Assembly: GCA_023935145.1 (NCBI GenBank)
Contig: CM043697.1
Coordinates: forward strand, 45,828,001 to 45,892,000
Length of the DNA stretch: 64,000 nucleotides
DNA from: Bretschneidera sinensis
Taxonomy: Eukaryota > Streptophyta > Magnoliopsida > Brassicales > Akaniaceae
Direction of reading: 5' to 3'
Shown piece after piece: positions 1 through 11,760 of the stretch. A model generated the notes under the pieces. That model saw only the letters and a list, made by a program, of their open reading frames with translations. It did not search any database and was not told the origin of the DNA. Made by a program: the position numbers and the translations under genes. The first letter of the stretch is position 1; each line of letters opens with the position of its first letter.

Positions 1-99
1 CACACTACCACCATCCACCTGAGCTATCCTTTCACACTCATAACCCCTCCCATGCTGGCGGCCCCCATCTCTATCCCTCAAACTCTTGGCTCTTACAAC

Positions 100-770
100 C
101 CAAACCTATCTATCTCTTCTAATCATCCTTCATCGAATCCCACACCCTTTCCAACTCTCTATTTTTTCAATTCCTAGCACACGCACTTAGTTAGCCTAAA
201 ACTTGATAACACTAACTACTTTCTATGGCGCTTCCAATTTCTCCCAGTCCTAATCAACTATGACCTCCTTGGTTATGTTGATGGTTCATTTCCCTGTCCC
301 TCCTAATTCCATTTTTCTGTTGATGGCAACCCCACCATTAATCCTACTTATCAAACCTGGATACGTACTGGCCAGTGTCTTCGCTCTTTGATCAATGCTA
401 CCCTTACCTCTGATATTCTCCAAGACATTCATGTTCTTCGTACTTCTTGGGATGTCTGGTTGGCCTTGGAACACCGATATCTTGACTAATCCAATGCCAA
501 TGAGTTTGACCTTCGTTTCAAGCTCTACAAACATACCAAAGATGGCTAGCCTATGGAACAATATCTCTGAAACCTCAAAGCCATAGTTGATGCCCTTGCT
601 GCTATCAATTCCCCCCACTCTACCAAAGACCTCATCTCATATGCATTAGTAAGTCTGCTTACCGAGTATGAAAGCTTCATCACTACTATCACCAACACCA
701 ACATCACCTTTACCTTTGATAGTTTGCGTACCAAGCTGTTCCTATAGGAACAACGGCTGAAGCATCTTCG
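100..770 (+). pseudogene. Copia A gag (UBN2-type capsid) remnant
   Basis: Conceptual translation across stops gives a plant copia gag: SLKLDNTNYFLWRFQFLP near 190-250, then GYVDGSFPCPS, TWIRTGQCLRSLINATLT, SWDVWLALEHRY and SLLTEYESFITTI. These match the usual N-terminal 'KLDxxNYxxW' to 'YxxFxxxI' span of the UBN2/Retrotran_gag family. In-frame stops occur near 303, 489, 553, 746 and 782. The gag would form the virus-like particle; this copy cannot. Confidence 0.75.
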
Positions 771-1024
771 AGTTATTTCTTAGTCTACTGACCCTCCTAG
801 CCCTTGCCGTCACCACCACTTCCAGAGCTCTTCGTGATCATGGCAAGGGTCAATCAGGCTATTGGGGGCGTGGTCATGGTCGTGGTCGCAATATTGGTCG
901 TGGTGATTCTTCTCAGCATAGTTCAAGTACTAATCAGTCCTCTAATTTTTCTCTTATATTTAATTGATCTGCTAGTACTTCTTTTTACAGTCATGAAGGT
1001 TGACCATATCTTGGATCCTCCTCC

Positions 1025-1545
1025 ATGTCGTGCCAGATTTGTCACACCACTGGTCACATTGTCTTAAACTATCCTCACTGGTTTAATCATGTTGTTGTCT
1101 CTCATGACTTACCAAAATCCTTTTTTACTATGTCACTTAGTGAGTCTAATGTCGCTCAAGGGTACCCTGATACGACCGTTTCAGCTCACATGACTCTTAA
1201 TTCAGATGTACTTACTAACCTTACATCTTATTTTGGCAAAACTAAAATATTAGTTGGTAATGGACAGTTGCTTGATATTAATAATATTGGTTATACCTTT
1301 TTACAAACATCCACTAAACCTCTTCACCTCAATAATGTATTGTATGTCCCAAACTTATCTCACAATTTATTTTCTGTTAAATGTTTATGTTCTAGTAACA
1401 ATTGTTCTGCTAACTATGATGTTTCTTATATTATTATTAAGGACAAGAGTACGGGAAAAACTCTTCTCAAATCTTTCAGTGATGGTGATCTATACCTTTA
1501 TTCCTCTAGATTCAGTCACACCACCCCCTGGCGTTAGTCTCTCGT
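1025..1545 (+). pseudogene. Copia A zinc knuckle and protease remnant
   Basis: A 170-codon open stretch begins with CQICHTTGHIVLNY, a CX2CX4HX4C zinc knuckle whose last cysteine has become tyrosine. The protease motif normally reads YPDTGAxHHMT; here it is YPDTTVSAHMT, so the catalytic DTG is DTT. Downstream LHLNNVLYVPNLSHNLFSV is the conserved strand before the GAG-pre-integrase domain. The frame ends at 1537, just before the expected integrase zinc finger. Confidence 0.75.
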
Positions 1546-2640
1546 CAAGTCTATGGTAATGTGCGGCATCGTAGGCTCGATCACTTAGGTCCTCGTGTGT
1601 TATCTCTTTTACAAACTAAAAAGAATATTTTTTTGTCTTCTTAATATTCTGGTTTTTTTTTTTTTTTTTTTTCTGAATGTCAGTTAGGCAAGTCTAAACA
1701 TTTATCTTTGATTATGTTAAGTATTATATTGCACAACCTTTAGCTTTAATACATTCCGATGTTTGGCAATCTTCTATTTTATCCAATTTAGGTTATCGTT
1801 ATTATGTTATTTTTGTTAATGATTTTTCCCATTATTCTTGGATTTTCCTATGCGTATAAAATCTGAATTCTTTCAACACTTTTGCACTCTAAAAGCTCTT
1901 GTTGAAAATCAGTTTTCTACCAAAATAAAAAAATTTCAAAATGATGGTGGAAAAGAATTTGACCAAAAATCTTACAAATAATTTCTTGCTCACTATGGTA
2001 TTGCCTTTCGTATGTCTTGCCCAAATACCCCTCAACAAAATGGTGTAGCTGAGCATAAGCATCGACACTTTAGTGAAATGCACCCTCTTAATCCACTTTT
2101 CTCTCATTGAGTCTTTTTGGGTTTATGCTACATACATTGCACTTCACATCATCAGTCGTCTTCCTACGCTTGTTTTGTGAAATCAATCACCTTATACGAA
2201 ATTGTTTTCTAAATCTCTTTATTACTCAACTTTTCTTGTATCCAGGTGTGAGTGTTATCCTAATCTCACTGCCAATTCTCCCTACAAACTCGCTCCTCGA
2301 TCTAAACAATGTGTCTTTCTCGGCTATACTCAAAATTACAAAGGATATAGATGTCTTGATCTTATCACTGGTCGAGTCTATACTAGTCATCATGTTGTCT
2401 TCCATGAACTCTTGTTTCCCTATCCTACTCTTTCAAAACGTGCACCTCCACTACGGTTACCCATCCTACCCATTCTTCACTTATTCTTACCACTACCAAA
2501 CCCTTACATCAACATTCTCCCTCATTTCTTGTGTCTCAACCCACTTCTATTCCTACCCTCCCTTCCCCACCACCGGTCTCTATTACCTCACTGCCTCCGG
2601 ATATTTCCTCTCGTGTGTGGTCCCTAATTCATTTTCTATA
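1546..2640 (+). pseudogene. Copia A integrase remnant
   Basis: Fragments of the copia integrase core are readable in changing frames. These include the HRRLDH-like zinc finger near 1568, SDVW near 1757, [10 protein letters not shown] near 1812, NDGGKEFD near 1940, NTPQQNGVAEHKH near 2020-2060, and the C-terminal APRSKQCVFLGYTQNYKGYR block near 2290-2350. A 20-base T run near 1652 interrupts the zinc-finger region. From about 2430 to 2890 the reading is Ser/Pro-rich linker. Confidence 0.75.
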
Positions 2641-2929
2641 CACATCAATTTTCCTCCCTCACGACTAGACTCTCCTCCTTTGCCACCATCCCTTTTTGAC
2701 TCTTTAACACCAGCTTCAACATTTTCTAGTTCCTCTATCCCTTCCTCTCCTAAACCAGTTGCTCCTTCTACCTCTATTCTTCCACCATTGTCTACTACCA
2801 CCTCATGTTATCCCATGATCACTCGTTTTATAACTGACATTCGCAAATCCAAAAAATTACTATCTCTGTCCACTACTACCCTGCCATCTGAACCAACTTG
2901 TTTTTCTTAAGCAAATAAAGATCTCGAGT

Positions 2930-3740
2930 GGCAGTAAACTATGTTTGATGAAGTTAATGCTCTTTTAACTAACCACACTTGAGATCTGGTTCCATATGAT
3001 CCAATAAAAAAATTAGTTGGGCATAAGTGGAATCACAGGATTAAATATTGGGCTGATGGTTCTGTAGAGCACCACAAAGTGAGGTTGGTCGCTCAAGAAT
3101 TCCACTAACAACCAAGTATTGACTATCATGAAACTTTTAGTCCCGTTGTTAAACCTATTACTATACACTGTTTTATCCTTAGCTATTTCACATATTTGGG
3201 TGATTAGACAACTGGATGTTAAGAATGCCTTTCTTAATAGTTATCTTGATAAAGTTGTGTACATGAAACAACATTCTAGTTTTGTTGATAATCTTCGTCC
3301 CTATCATGTTTGTAAATTACATAAAGTCATCTATGGTCTGAAACAGGCTCATCGGGCTTGGTTTCACTATTTCAATTCTTTTCTTCTTTCTCTTGGTTTT
3401 TCTTGCAGCCGGGTAGACACTTCTATGCTTGTTCTCAAGTCCTCTCATGGCCTTCTTATCCTACTGCTTCATGTTGATGACATTATCCTCACAAATAATA
3501 ATACTCATCTTTTTTTTTTTTTACCTTTATTCACACCTTATCTAACCAATTTGCCATGAAAGATCTTGGTGATCTTCATTATTTCCTTGGTATTGAAGTT
3601 GTTCATAGTCCCACTGGTTGGTTTTTCTCTCAACCTAAATGCACAAAATACTTGTTACATAAATTATCTACCTCGTCAGCCAAACTTGTCAAAACTCATC
3701 TCTCTTCCTAATTAGGACCTTCACTTTATAAGAGTGAACT
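2930..3740 (+). pseudogene. Copia A reverse transcriptase remnant
   Basis: The RT begins around NKDLEWQ and continues through KWNHRIKYWADGSVE, YHETFSPVVKP and RQLDVKNAFLNSYLDKVVYMKQ. The clearest part is the open frame 3119-3559, with VIYGLKQAHRAWFHYF and then LLLHVDDIILT, which holds the catalytic YVDD-equivalent motif as HVDD. A poly-T tract near 3512-3522 breaks the frame, and the conserved MKDLGDLHYFLGIEV block follows in another frame. Confidence 0.8.
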
Positions 3741-4287
3741 TCTAGTAAGTCCCTCTAAATTTAAGAGTATGGTTGGAGGTCTTCAGTATTTAACCATGAC
3801 CTGACCTAATATTGCATACACTGTTAATCTTGCTAGTTAGTTTTTACCTGTTCCCTGCATGGCTTATTTTCATATTGTGGAACGCATTTTTCGATATTTA
3901 TATGGTATTACTAATCATTGGTTATTTCTTTCCTTTACCAAGTATTTTTCTTGGACCAAATCTTATCTCTTAGAAAGCAAAGAAATAACCCACTGTGTCT
4001 TGTTCTAGCACTGAATCTGAATATTGCTCTCTTACTTATGCTGTCGCCAAGACCTATTGGATTTGTCAGCTTCTATATGACTTACATGCTTTTTTGACTC
4101 ATCCAGTTCGAGTGTACTATGATAATATTAGTGCCACTTATATTTCCACTAATTCCACATATTGAAATAAATTTTCATTTTGTTCGTGATGCTCAGCTTA
4201 TCGATATCTTCACAAAAGGGTTGTTCTTACCTCGGTTTCTTCAACACAAACACAATCTCTCTATGGTTCCACCCGATTTGGATTGAG
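3741..4287 (+). pseudogene. Copia A RNase H remnant
   Basis: Short pieces of the copia RNase H domain are recognisable: GGLQYLTMT near 3776, SSTESEYCSL near 4008, and the C-terminal DIFTKGLFLPRFLQH block near 4204-4245. The catalytic stretch between them is eroded, and no continuous frame is left. The segment stops directly before the purine-rich tract. Confidence 0.7.
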
Positions 4288-4293
4288 AGGGTT

Positions 4294-4456
4294 TGTAAAT
4301 TTATATATAAATAAAACCTAGGAAACCCTAAACCTAGGGTCACTATTGTAATTACTCTTGTAAATAACTCTATATATATGAAATTCATCTGCTGCTGTCA
4401 TTAAGCAGTCATAAATTCCTTAAACCTATTTCTTGTTTCTATAATAAATATATTCA
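4294..4456 (+). repeat. Probable 3' LTR of copia A
   Basis: A purine tract GGATTGAGAGGG (about 4280-4291) is followed by TGTAAATTTATATA, the expected polypurine tract to LTR transition. A TATA-like stretch CTATATATATGA lies near 4370. The right border, near TATTCA at 4456, is a guess because the 5' LTR is not in the window for comparison. Confidence 0.5.
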
Positions 4457-4648
4457 AATTCTTAGTATGAATTTTATGTTCGCTTCTCGTTTTAGATGAA
4501 TTTTAGGTTAGCTTCAACAACATTAGAATGCCTAAGGATACTCTAAATTTGGAATCAAATTATTATATTCAAGAGTAATAATTTCATGACAAGAAAGGTT
4601 GAAAAAATAAATATTGAAGTTGCTAGAATATATTTTCATATAACCTTT

Positions 4649-4811
4649 GAGGAGAAATTCTTGGGTGCACCATGTTTAAATACTGTACATTTGGATTGGA
4701 TGCATCACAATCGTTCATCAAATTTTCTCTTTTTTGAAGAATGACTATGATGCACCTTGTCCAAATACACAATGTTTGGACTTAATGAACCTAAGAATTT
4801 CTCACCCTTTG
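4649..4811. repeat. Fold-back MITE-like hairpin
   Basis: The left arm GAGAAATTCTTGGGTGCACC (about 4652) is nearly the reverse complement of the right arm ending GAACCTAAGAATTTCTC near 4803. The complementarity continues inward through TTTGGAT/TGCATCA blocks, so most of the roughly 160 bp can fold. CCTTTG occurs just outside both arms and may be a target duplication. No coding capacity. The rest of 4457-4874 holds nothing I recognise. Confidence 0.5.
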
Positions 4812-4874
4812 CAAGGATAAATTATTGTGTAGGTAGTGCCTACCATGGATCAAGACACATTTAAGAGTGTGCCC

Positions 4875-7377
4875 TGTTAGCATTATTCCCTATGGTAGGT
4901 ATACATTAATTGGGGATTATTGGGTTTTGTCATAAAACGAGCTAAGTGTTGGTCTATTAAGTGAGACATAAAGGGAGCCCAATAGAGCAATCTATTTACA
5001 ATGGGCCTAATACTATAATGTTTCTAATATGGGTTAGCTAGTGTAGGTCATAGTTTACCTTTGGGCCTATGATGAGTGAGCCATTAGATCACTATATAAA
5101 GTGTAAGCTAGGTCCCTGTAATACCCGTATTCGCAAAGAAAGGGTAAAAAAGTAATTTGATAAATATAACATGGAGTTAAAATAATATATATGCGAAAGA
5201 TTTAATTTTTATAAAACAATTCTTAAAAAAAAAGGATGCGTGGTAGTGTAAAGAAAAAGAAAATGAAAAAGAAAATGAAAAAGAAAAGAAAAAAAACGTT
5301 CAGATGAAGAAAAAAGAAAAAGAAAAAGAAAAATAAAAAAAACAAAAAAAATTTCGTGCAACACCTAGAAATCCAGGTGTTGCAACACTTTGTGCTTTTG
5401 CTGCATGTTATGCAGCTGTGAAATCTCAAACGATGGAAAGCGGTGCCGCGTAAAATCAATTTTATATATTGAATTGTTTTATTAGTTTTACCAAATCCTG
5501 TTTGGTTTTCTTCAATCTCAAATATAAATTAATCTATTTTTTTAAACACTTGGGGACCGAAAGAAAGGTTGAAAAAGTAAAATTTTGAAGTGGTTTACAG
5601 GAGATTTCATAGAGAATCACAGGAAGCTATAAGAAAAACAGAAGGTAATAATGTGAAGTTTATTTTTGAAATTTAACATACATGAAATTCCCAGAATTCA
5701 AAGTGAGAATTTTTAAAGGGTGTGAATTTTGGAAGAACTGAAGAATAAATTATAATTTAATATGAATATTATGTTAGGTGTTGACGATCAGTAACATGGA
5801 GAAATTGCTGAGAGGAGCATGAAGGGTAAGGAGGTGATCCACGGGTAGCTTTAAGTGTTACATGGTGAGTTAGGTTTACTTTAAGTAATCAAAATAAATA
5901 TGAATTATATAGTGATAATATTTGAATAACTTATTAACCTATGATTTGATAATAAATGAAAGTTGTTGATGGGTATGATAGGTATAATCGATATGTGGAA
6001 AGTTATTATATGAGAAATAATATTATCAGAATAATGAGTCGATTAAATAACAAAGGGGATAAATGAAATTCTTAATGAGTTATGGTTGATAAATTGATGT
6101 GATATATGAGGAAAAGAAATTAGAAAAATTGATCAAATAGTAAATTGAGAAAATGCAGGATAGCTAAATCTAATGTCTGAATACATGTTTGTTGTTACAT
6201 TTACTGTTCATATGCATATTTCATATCATTGTTCATATGCATATGCATGAAATAAAAGAATCGGGAGGTCTAAATGAAAACCATGACGGCCGATATATGC
6301 TGAAAATAAATGAAAATCGTGACAACCGGTATATGCTAGAAATAAAAGAACTGGGAGGGGGCCGGTCTAAGATAAAAACATGTCAACATCATGCATTGCA
6401 TCTGTTTTAAGTATTGATTACATTATTGAAATGCTGAAGTGTTGGTTGTTATTTTAAATTTATAGATGAATGAGTCTCACAGAGAGACAGTTATGGTAAG
6501 AAAAAAACATAGAAGTATGATATGATAAGAACTATCTAAATGGTAGACTATATGCTGTGAACCTCATAACAAGGAAATTTTGAGATAATTGATGGTCTTA
6601 AGGTGAACATATATATAAGAGGAAGAGATTGATAGAGAATGAGACTTATGATATGTGTAGTGATAATAGAATGTTATTATCAAGTATATGAGATATAAAT
6701 GATTAAATATTAAAAGACTATTTATACGAAATGAACACTTCTAGTAAATTTAATTCGCTAAGCTTGTGAAGCTCATCTCTCAATGTTAAATGATTTCAGG
6801 CAGCAGGCAGGACAGATAGTTGGTGAGCTGAGATTTAGACGGATTTATTATCTCTAAGCCACATGGTCCACATCCTCAGACTAAAGGAAAAAAATATTTG
6901 TAAATATTTGTTCATATTATGTTGTATACAATGTTTAAGTTGAGATTTGAATGATGTATCTCCCTTGTTGAGGGTTGAGGATTGATATAAAAATTTATGG
7001 CGGTATTATTGTTTATTGTTGCATATATGTGTCGTGCTGGGATTTTCAAAATGTGACAACACCGTCTTGGGAGTGGCTAACCCAGGATGGGTCATTACAG
7101 TCCCCTTTCTTATTCTCAACCCTAGATAATGCATCATCTTCTTTACTCATTTAGTAAAGGGTTACCTCATTAAGGCTAGTGTATCAAGGAGAACAAGAAG
7201 GCGAAATACCTATTGCTTAGCTAATGATTACTTCTTATGATTAATTGAAGATTTTGTTGCGTCATCAACTATGTACCCTAAGCAAGATATGTGTTCTTTC
7301 TATCTATTTAATATTAGGTGTTCTCTATTATTCTATGGTGATTTCTTGGGATTAAGTATCTTAATTGAAATCCTACA
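4875..7377 (+). repeat. 5' LTR of copia B, interrupted by a solo LTR
   Basis: It aligns to the 3' LTR at 13233 through shared blocks such as CATAAAACGAGCTAAGTGT, AGACATAAAGGGAGCC and GCTAGTGTATCAAGGAGAAC. It ends ATCCTACA directly before the primer binding site. Removing the nested 1983-bp solo LTR and one duplicated GTCCC leaves an LTR of about 515 bp. Confidence 0.88.
5117..7099 (+). mobile_element. Solo LTR of a Del/Tekay-type Ty3/gypsy element
   Basis: It starts TGTAATACCC and ends GGTCATTACA, and is flanked by a perfect 5-bp duplication GTCCC at 5112-5116 and 7100-7104. Long stretches match the 5' LTR of the gypsy element at 21245-23063, for example the blocks around 5550-5680, 6240-6360 and 6960-7090. 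TGTAAYACCC...TTACA ends are typical of Del/Tekay chromovirus LTRs. There is no internal region, so this is a solo LTR left by LTR-LTR recombination. It contains an A-rich tract near 5250-5350 whose reverse strand reads as poly-Phe, not a gene. Confidence 0.93.
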
Positions 7378-7379
7378 TG

Positions 7380-7392
7380 TGGTATCAGAGCC
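7380..7392 (+). other. Primer binding site of copia B
   Basis: TGGTATCAGAGCC begins two bases after the end of the 5' LTR. It is the classic plant copia primer binding site complementary to the 3' end of initiator tRNA-Met. Confidence 0.92.
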
Positions 7393-8600
7393 ACTATAGA
7401 TTGGGTTTAAAACCCTAATTAAAGTTTCAATTTATGATTGAATAAAGTATGATAGAAAGCATCATTGGGTTTATGATTCTAGCGATAAGAATTAATATAC
7501 TTGATTCATTGACATGATGGTTGATGCTAATATTAGGTTTTATTTGCATATTCATGTGGATTGAAATTTATGTTTATAGAAACATATTTTAGGGTATTGA
7601 TTGTGATGATATGGTTGAATGATTCTAGTTAAAATGCTAAGTTTTAGTCATTTAATTGAATCAAGAGTGTTTAATATTGATTAGAACACATAAAAAACAA
7701 TTAAGACCTTTAAATATTGTTTGGATATAGAGAAAATTGATTTTGGGCGTGAAAAATAAGTGAAAATCAAGTAAAACTCATCAGGTGTCAGGTTGATAGA
7801 TGACTGCCACTTGTTTATAGTCGACTATCCTAAGGGAAAGATATGGATAGAAACTTTCGATAGTCGCCTATGGCTTGCAAGAGTCGACTATTACCTGAAG
7901 ATTTTGGACATAAGGTTTCGACAGCCGACTGCAGTTTAGCCACAGTCGATTATCACTCCGTCTTTTCCTTATTTTCACAAAAAGTGCCCCAAATCATATC
8001 CAAATCAACTCAAAACCATTCCTAAAGAAAAATCAAAAGCTGTTAACAATATAATTAGAATGAAATATGATTTTAAAGACATAATTAGCCCTTGTCTTCA
8101 AGTCTAAGATCATATCCTATTGTTCAATTTTGGTAATATAAAATATCACCTGGTATGGAAGAGTTTCATAAGTTTGGTTGAATTATAACCCTCAAAGTGG
8201 CATTTCCAATTGGATTCATTTCCAATTGGATTTATGAAATATTAGTCTTAGTGGGATGTCTCTAATTATAGTATATGGTCATTCACCAAAAGGTGGTGAC
8301 TGTGTATTGGAATTAAGAGGGTCCCATGGGAGCATATAGTTGAAAATTGACTGGCTTAAATGGTCCATACACCCTAAGGTGGTAGATTATTGTAGGTTGG
8401 AATATATTTCATACTCATTTCTATGTGGAGAGTTTCATAATGTATGTTATTAATTCAACCCAAAGGTGTTTATACGATGATGTGTATAAGCTCTCATTAA
8501 GTGTAATTATTTATGGTTTTAAAGTATGTTATTATTCCACAACTTGCTAATGACAGTATATTTTTTTAATTATTACAGTTTCTTTTCTTTCTGTAACAAT
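7393..8600 (+). other. Untranslated leader of copia B
   Basis: About 1.2 kb separates the primer binding site from gag, with no plausible coding frame. Between about 7795 and 7960 it carries repeated AGTCGACTAT-like words in several degenerate copies (near 7831, 7862, 7893, 7923 and 7945). These recall the palindrome arrays of the Sirevirus-like element at 40952-51098. Confidence 0.7.
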
Positions 8601-9330
8601 ATGGTAACTATTGAGGTTCTGACTGGATTGAACTTTAAGAATTGGAAAGGGGATGTGAAATTTTCTATGGAAATAGCAGATGTGCATTCATCACTGATTA
8701 TAGAAAGGCTAGCTGATCTCATAGCTACTAGTACTGAAGATGGGAAGTTGGTTCATGTTGCATGGGTTAAGAGTAATCTTATATGTTTGTTATCAATGAA
8801 GAGGTCAATCCAAGATCACCTAAATAGTAGCATACCTACCGAGTGTATAACTAAGAAACTTATGGCTACTGTAGCACTTAGGTACTGTGTTTCATAGAAT
8901 GATGAGATTGGGACACTTCTACAGGAACCTTTTTCTATGAGGTATGATTGTTCTAGAGGGGTTTGAGATTACATTATCTAGATATTTGACTACAAACCAA
9001 ACTGAAAACCCCAGATGTTTCTCTTCTTAACCATTGTGTTACCAACTATAACTCCCAAGATGAGGACTGGAACATCAGTCACCTACTCTTTAGAGTGGTT
9101 GCTGAGGAAAATAAACTCTAGAAGGAGAAAACCCAAACCAACTTGTTTGCTTCAAGTTCAAATACCAAGAAAGGCAAGAAACCAAAAACCAATACTCCTA
9201 AAGGTGTTCAAGATACTTATAAGGAAACCGATCAATCTAGCAATGTAGGAGGTCTTAAGAAAGTTGTTTTTAAAAAGTAACAATCATTCTTCTGTAGGAA
9301 AAATGTCATTTGAAGAAGGATTGCACTAAG
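8601..9330 (+). pseudogene. Copia B gag remnant
   Basis: ATG at 8601 starts MVTIEVLTGLNFKNWKGDV, a copia gag N-terminus (the xLxGxNFxxWK motif), and the frame runs to a stop at 8895. Frameshifted continuation includes a charged Lys-rich tract (about 9100-9200). A degraded zinc knuckle FFCRK...CHLKKDCTKF follows near 9285-9330, with the frame broken between its first and second cysteine. I start the gene at 8601 rather than at the upstream ATG 8526, because the upstream residues are hydrophobic and unlike gag. Confidence 0.75.
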
Positions 9331-10530
9331 TTCAAAGCTCGGTTAACTAAGTGTGAGCATGAAGGTAATGACTCATTGGCACTTATTGTTTGTGAATACA
9401 ACCTATCTAAAGCCCTATCAAGTTCTTTGTGGCCAGATAGTTGTGTAACTAATCATATTGCTTTTACTATATAGAGGTTCATAAGTAAGAAAATGTCAAA
9501 TAAGGAAGAGTCAAAGCTTACGATGGCAACAATGAATAAATGGACGTAGAGTTTGTAGGAGCAGTTTGTCTAAATTCATACTATAGATTTAGACTACTAT
9601 TAATAAATACATTTTATGTACCTTCTTTTAGGCAGAATTTAACTTTCGTTTTAGTTTTAGACAAGTGTGGTTACTATTTTGATATTAAGAATTCTATGGT
9701 TAAATTAATTTTTAATTTAAAAGTTGTTAGACATTGCACTTTATCTTATGGATTGTATATAATGTGTTTAGCTCATAGAATCTATGCTTCTTCTTATAAT
9801 GTTAAAAATGTTGTTTCGAAAATAATCTTACCTAAAGAATAGTCTTACATGTTGTGGCATAAAAGGATTAGCCACATTTCTAGAGAGAATAAAAAGGTTG
9901 ATAAAGGATAACATCCTACCTACTCTTAACTTCAGTGACCTAGAGACATGTGTTGACTATTGTATGGGCAAAATAACCAAGATAAAGAAGAAATGTGCAA
10001 CCCATAGTTTAGACCTTTTGGAGATAATCCACACTTATATTAGTATACCCTATTTAGTTACATTGTGTAAAAGTAGATACTTTATCATGTTCATTGATGA
10101 CTATTCCAATTATGGTTATATGTTTCTGATTAAGGAAAAGACTGAGGCTCTTGAGAAATTCAAGATCTTTAGGATTGAAGTTGAGAAACAATTGATAAAA
10201 TTAATTAAGATTGTTAAATTTGACTGGGATAGTGAGTACTATGGTAAACATGGAGATGTAGGATAATAAAAGAGCATGTTTGCCAAGTATTAGGAGGGTT
10301 CTAGGATATTGAGTCAGTTTACTATGCTTGCAAGTCCTAAACAAAATAGTGTGACTGAAAAGAGAAACCTCACCTTTAAGGACATAATGAGGAGTATGGT
10401 GAGTAGGTCAAATTTATCGGAGTACCTTTAGGGTGAGGCCGTAAAAACCGCACTTTATATCCTGAGTCCCCAGTAAAACAGCACCCAAAACACTGTTTGA
10501 GTTGTGGACCAAAAGAAAACCTAGCCTTAA
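9331..10530 (+). pseudogene. Copia B protease and integrase remnant
   Basis: Recognisable pieces in order are: a protease relic near 9430-9480 (WPDSCVTNHI, with the active-site Asp-Ser-Gly spoiled); FYVPSFRQNLTFVLVLDKCGY near 9612-9670; the integrase zinc-finger block MLWHKRISHISRE near 9848-9890; FIDDYSNYGYMFLIKEKTEAL near 10090-10155; and DWDSEYYG near 10222. Near 10320-10480 come QFTMLASPKQNSVTEKRN and EAVKTALYIL-like pieces. The frames change at least four times. Confidence 0.72.
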
Positions 10531-10949
10531 CCATCTTAATGTCTATTGATGTCTTGTAGAATTACAGCTGTATAATCCTTCTGAAAACAAGTTGGATTCT
10601 AGATCTACTCGCTGTTCTTTATAGAGTACCTAGATCATTTACTCGTTGTTTCTTCTAGAGTTGTGGAATCATATATAGTAAAGTTTTTGGAGTTTGATGT
10701 AGGTGAGAAAGGTAGTTGTTCTCAAACCCTACAACATAGAGAGGAGGTTAGTAAGACAATGTATTTCTCTTTACTTGTTTAAATGGATATCGTGGTTCTT
10801 ACACATATGGTAGCACTTGTAGATAAGTAGGAACTAGTTGTTAAACCCGTTTCTGTTGAGGATTCTCAAGAACATGATATTGTTGTGTGAGATCCAGTTA
10901 GAAAATCCACTAGGGAGAGAATATTAGTCATTCCGCTTAAGTACATAGT

Positions 10950-11760
10950 CTATCTTAGAAAGAATCACTATGATATCATTTGTGTGATGGATCCACTAAC
11001 TTTTAAGGAAGCTGTTTCTAGTTCTCAGTCTGATTTGTGGTGGGATGCAATGAGCGATAAGATGCATTCGATGAGCTATAATGGTCTTTAGGAGCTTTGA
11101 GTTACTTAAAGGTTGCAAACCCATTGGTTCTAAGTGGGTTTACAATATTAAAATGGATTCCAAAAGAATGAGAGAGAGGTTTAAAGCAAGAATGATGCAA
11201 AAGGTTTCACTCAGAGAGAAGAAGTTGACTATAATGAAACATTCTCACCAGTTTATTCTAAGAATTCTTTCAGGGTGATTATGATATTATTGGCTCATTA
11301 TGACCTATAGTTACACCAGATGGTTATGGAAACCTTTTATTTTTTTTAATGAAAACCTTAAGGAAGAGGTTTATATGGTGTAGTTTGAGGGTTTTTAAGA
11401 AGATGGTAAAGACCATCTAGTGTGCATTCAAGAAGCCTAGATATGGTCTCAAGCAAGCTTCTAGGCAATGGTACTTGAAATTCGATGATGTAGTGACTTT
11501 ATTTGGTTTTGTTGAGAACAATGTATATCAGTGTATATATCACAAGGTTAGTGGGAGCAAGTTTATTTTCCTCATTTTGTATGTGGATGATATCTTGTTG
11601 GAAAGCAGTGACCTAGAACTATTGTATGAAACAAAACAATTGTTGTTTAAGGAGTCTGACATAAAGGACCTTAGTGAAGTGTCTTTTGTCCTTGGGATTA
11701 AGATCCATGGGGATCAATCTTGTCATTTGGTATGACTCTCTCAAAGGGCATACATTGACC
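10950..11760 (+). pseudogene. Copia B reverse transcriptase remnant
   Basis: The RT starts with FKEAVSSSQSDLWWDAM near 11005-11050 and has GCKPIGSKWVYNIKMDSK near 11110-11165. A frameshifted palm region follows, and then a clear open frame 11475-11735 with FLILYVDDILLESSDLELL and IKDLSEVSFVLGIKIHGD. The YVDD catalytic motif is intact, but the region upstream (11280-11475) is heavily eroded. Confidence 0.8.

Larger units (their letters stand above)
1..4456 (+). mobile_element. Degenerate Ty1/copia retrotransposon A, 5' end outside window
   Basis: A decayed copia element reads left to right with domains in the order gag, zinc knuckle, protease, integrase, reverse transcriptase, RNase H, then a purine-rich tract and a short LTR-like sequence. 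Integrase before reverse transcriptase is the Ty1/copia order. The gag motif SLKLDNTNY and the zinc-knuckle context suggest the Retrofit/Ale group; this is inference. All domains carry stops or frameshifts, so the copy is dead. The 5' LTR and primer binding site lie before position 1. Confidence 0.85.

Noticed and set aside
286..618. Minus-strand 110-codon frame
   Set aside because: Antisense shadow of the copia A gag.
5223..5459. Minus-strand poly-Phe protein
   Set aside because: It is a translation of an A/G-rich simple tract inside the Del-type solo LTR.
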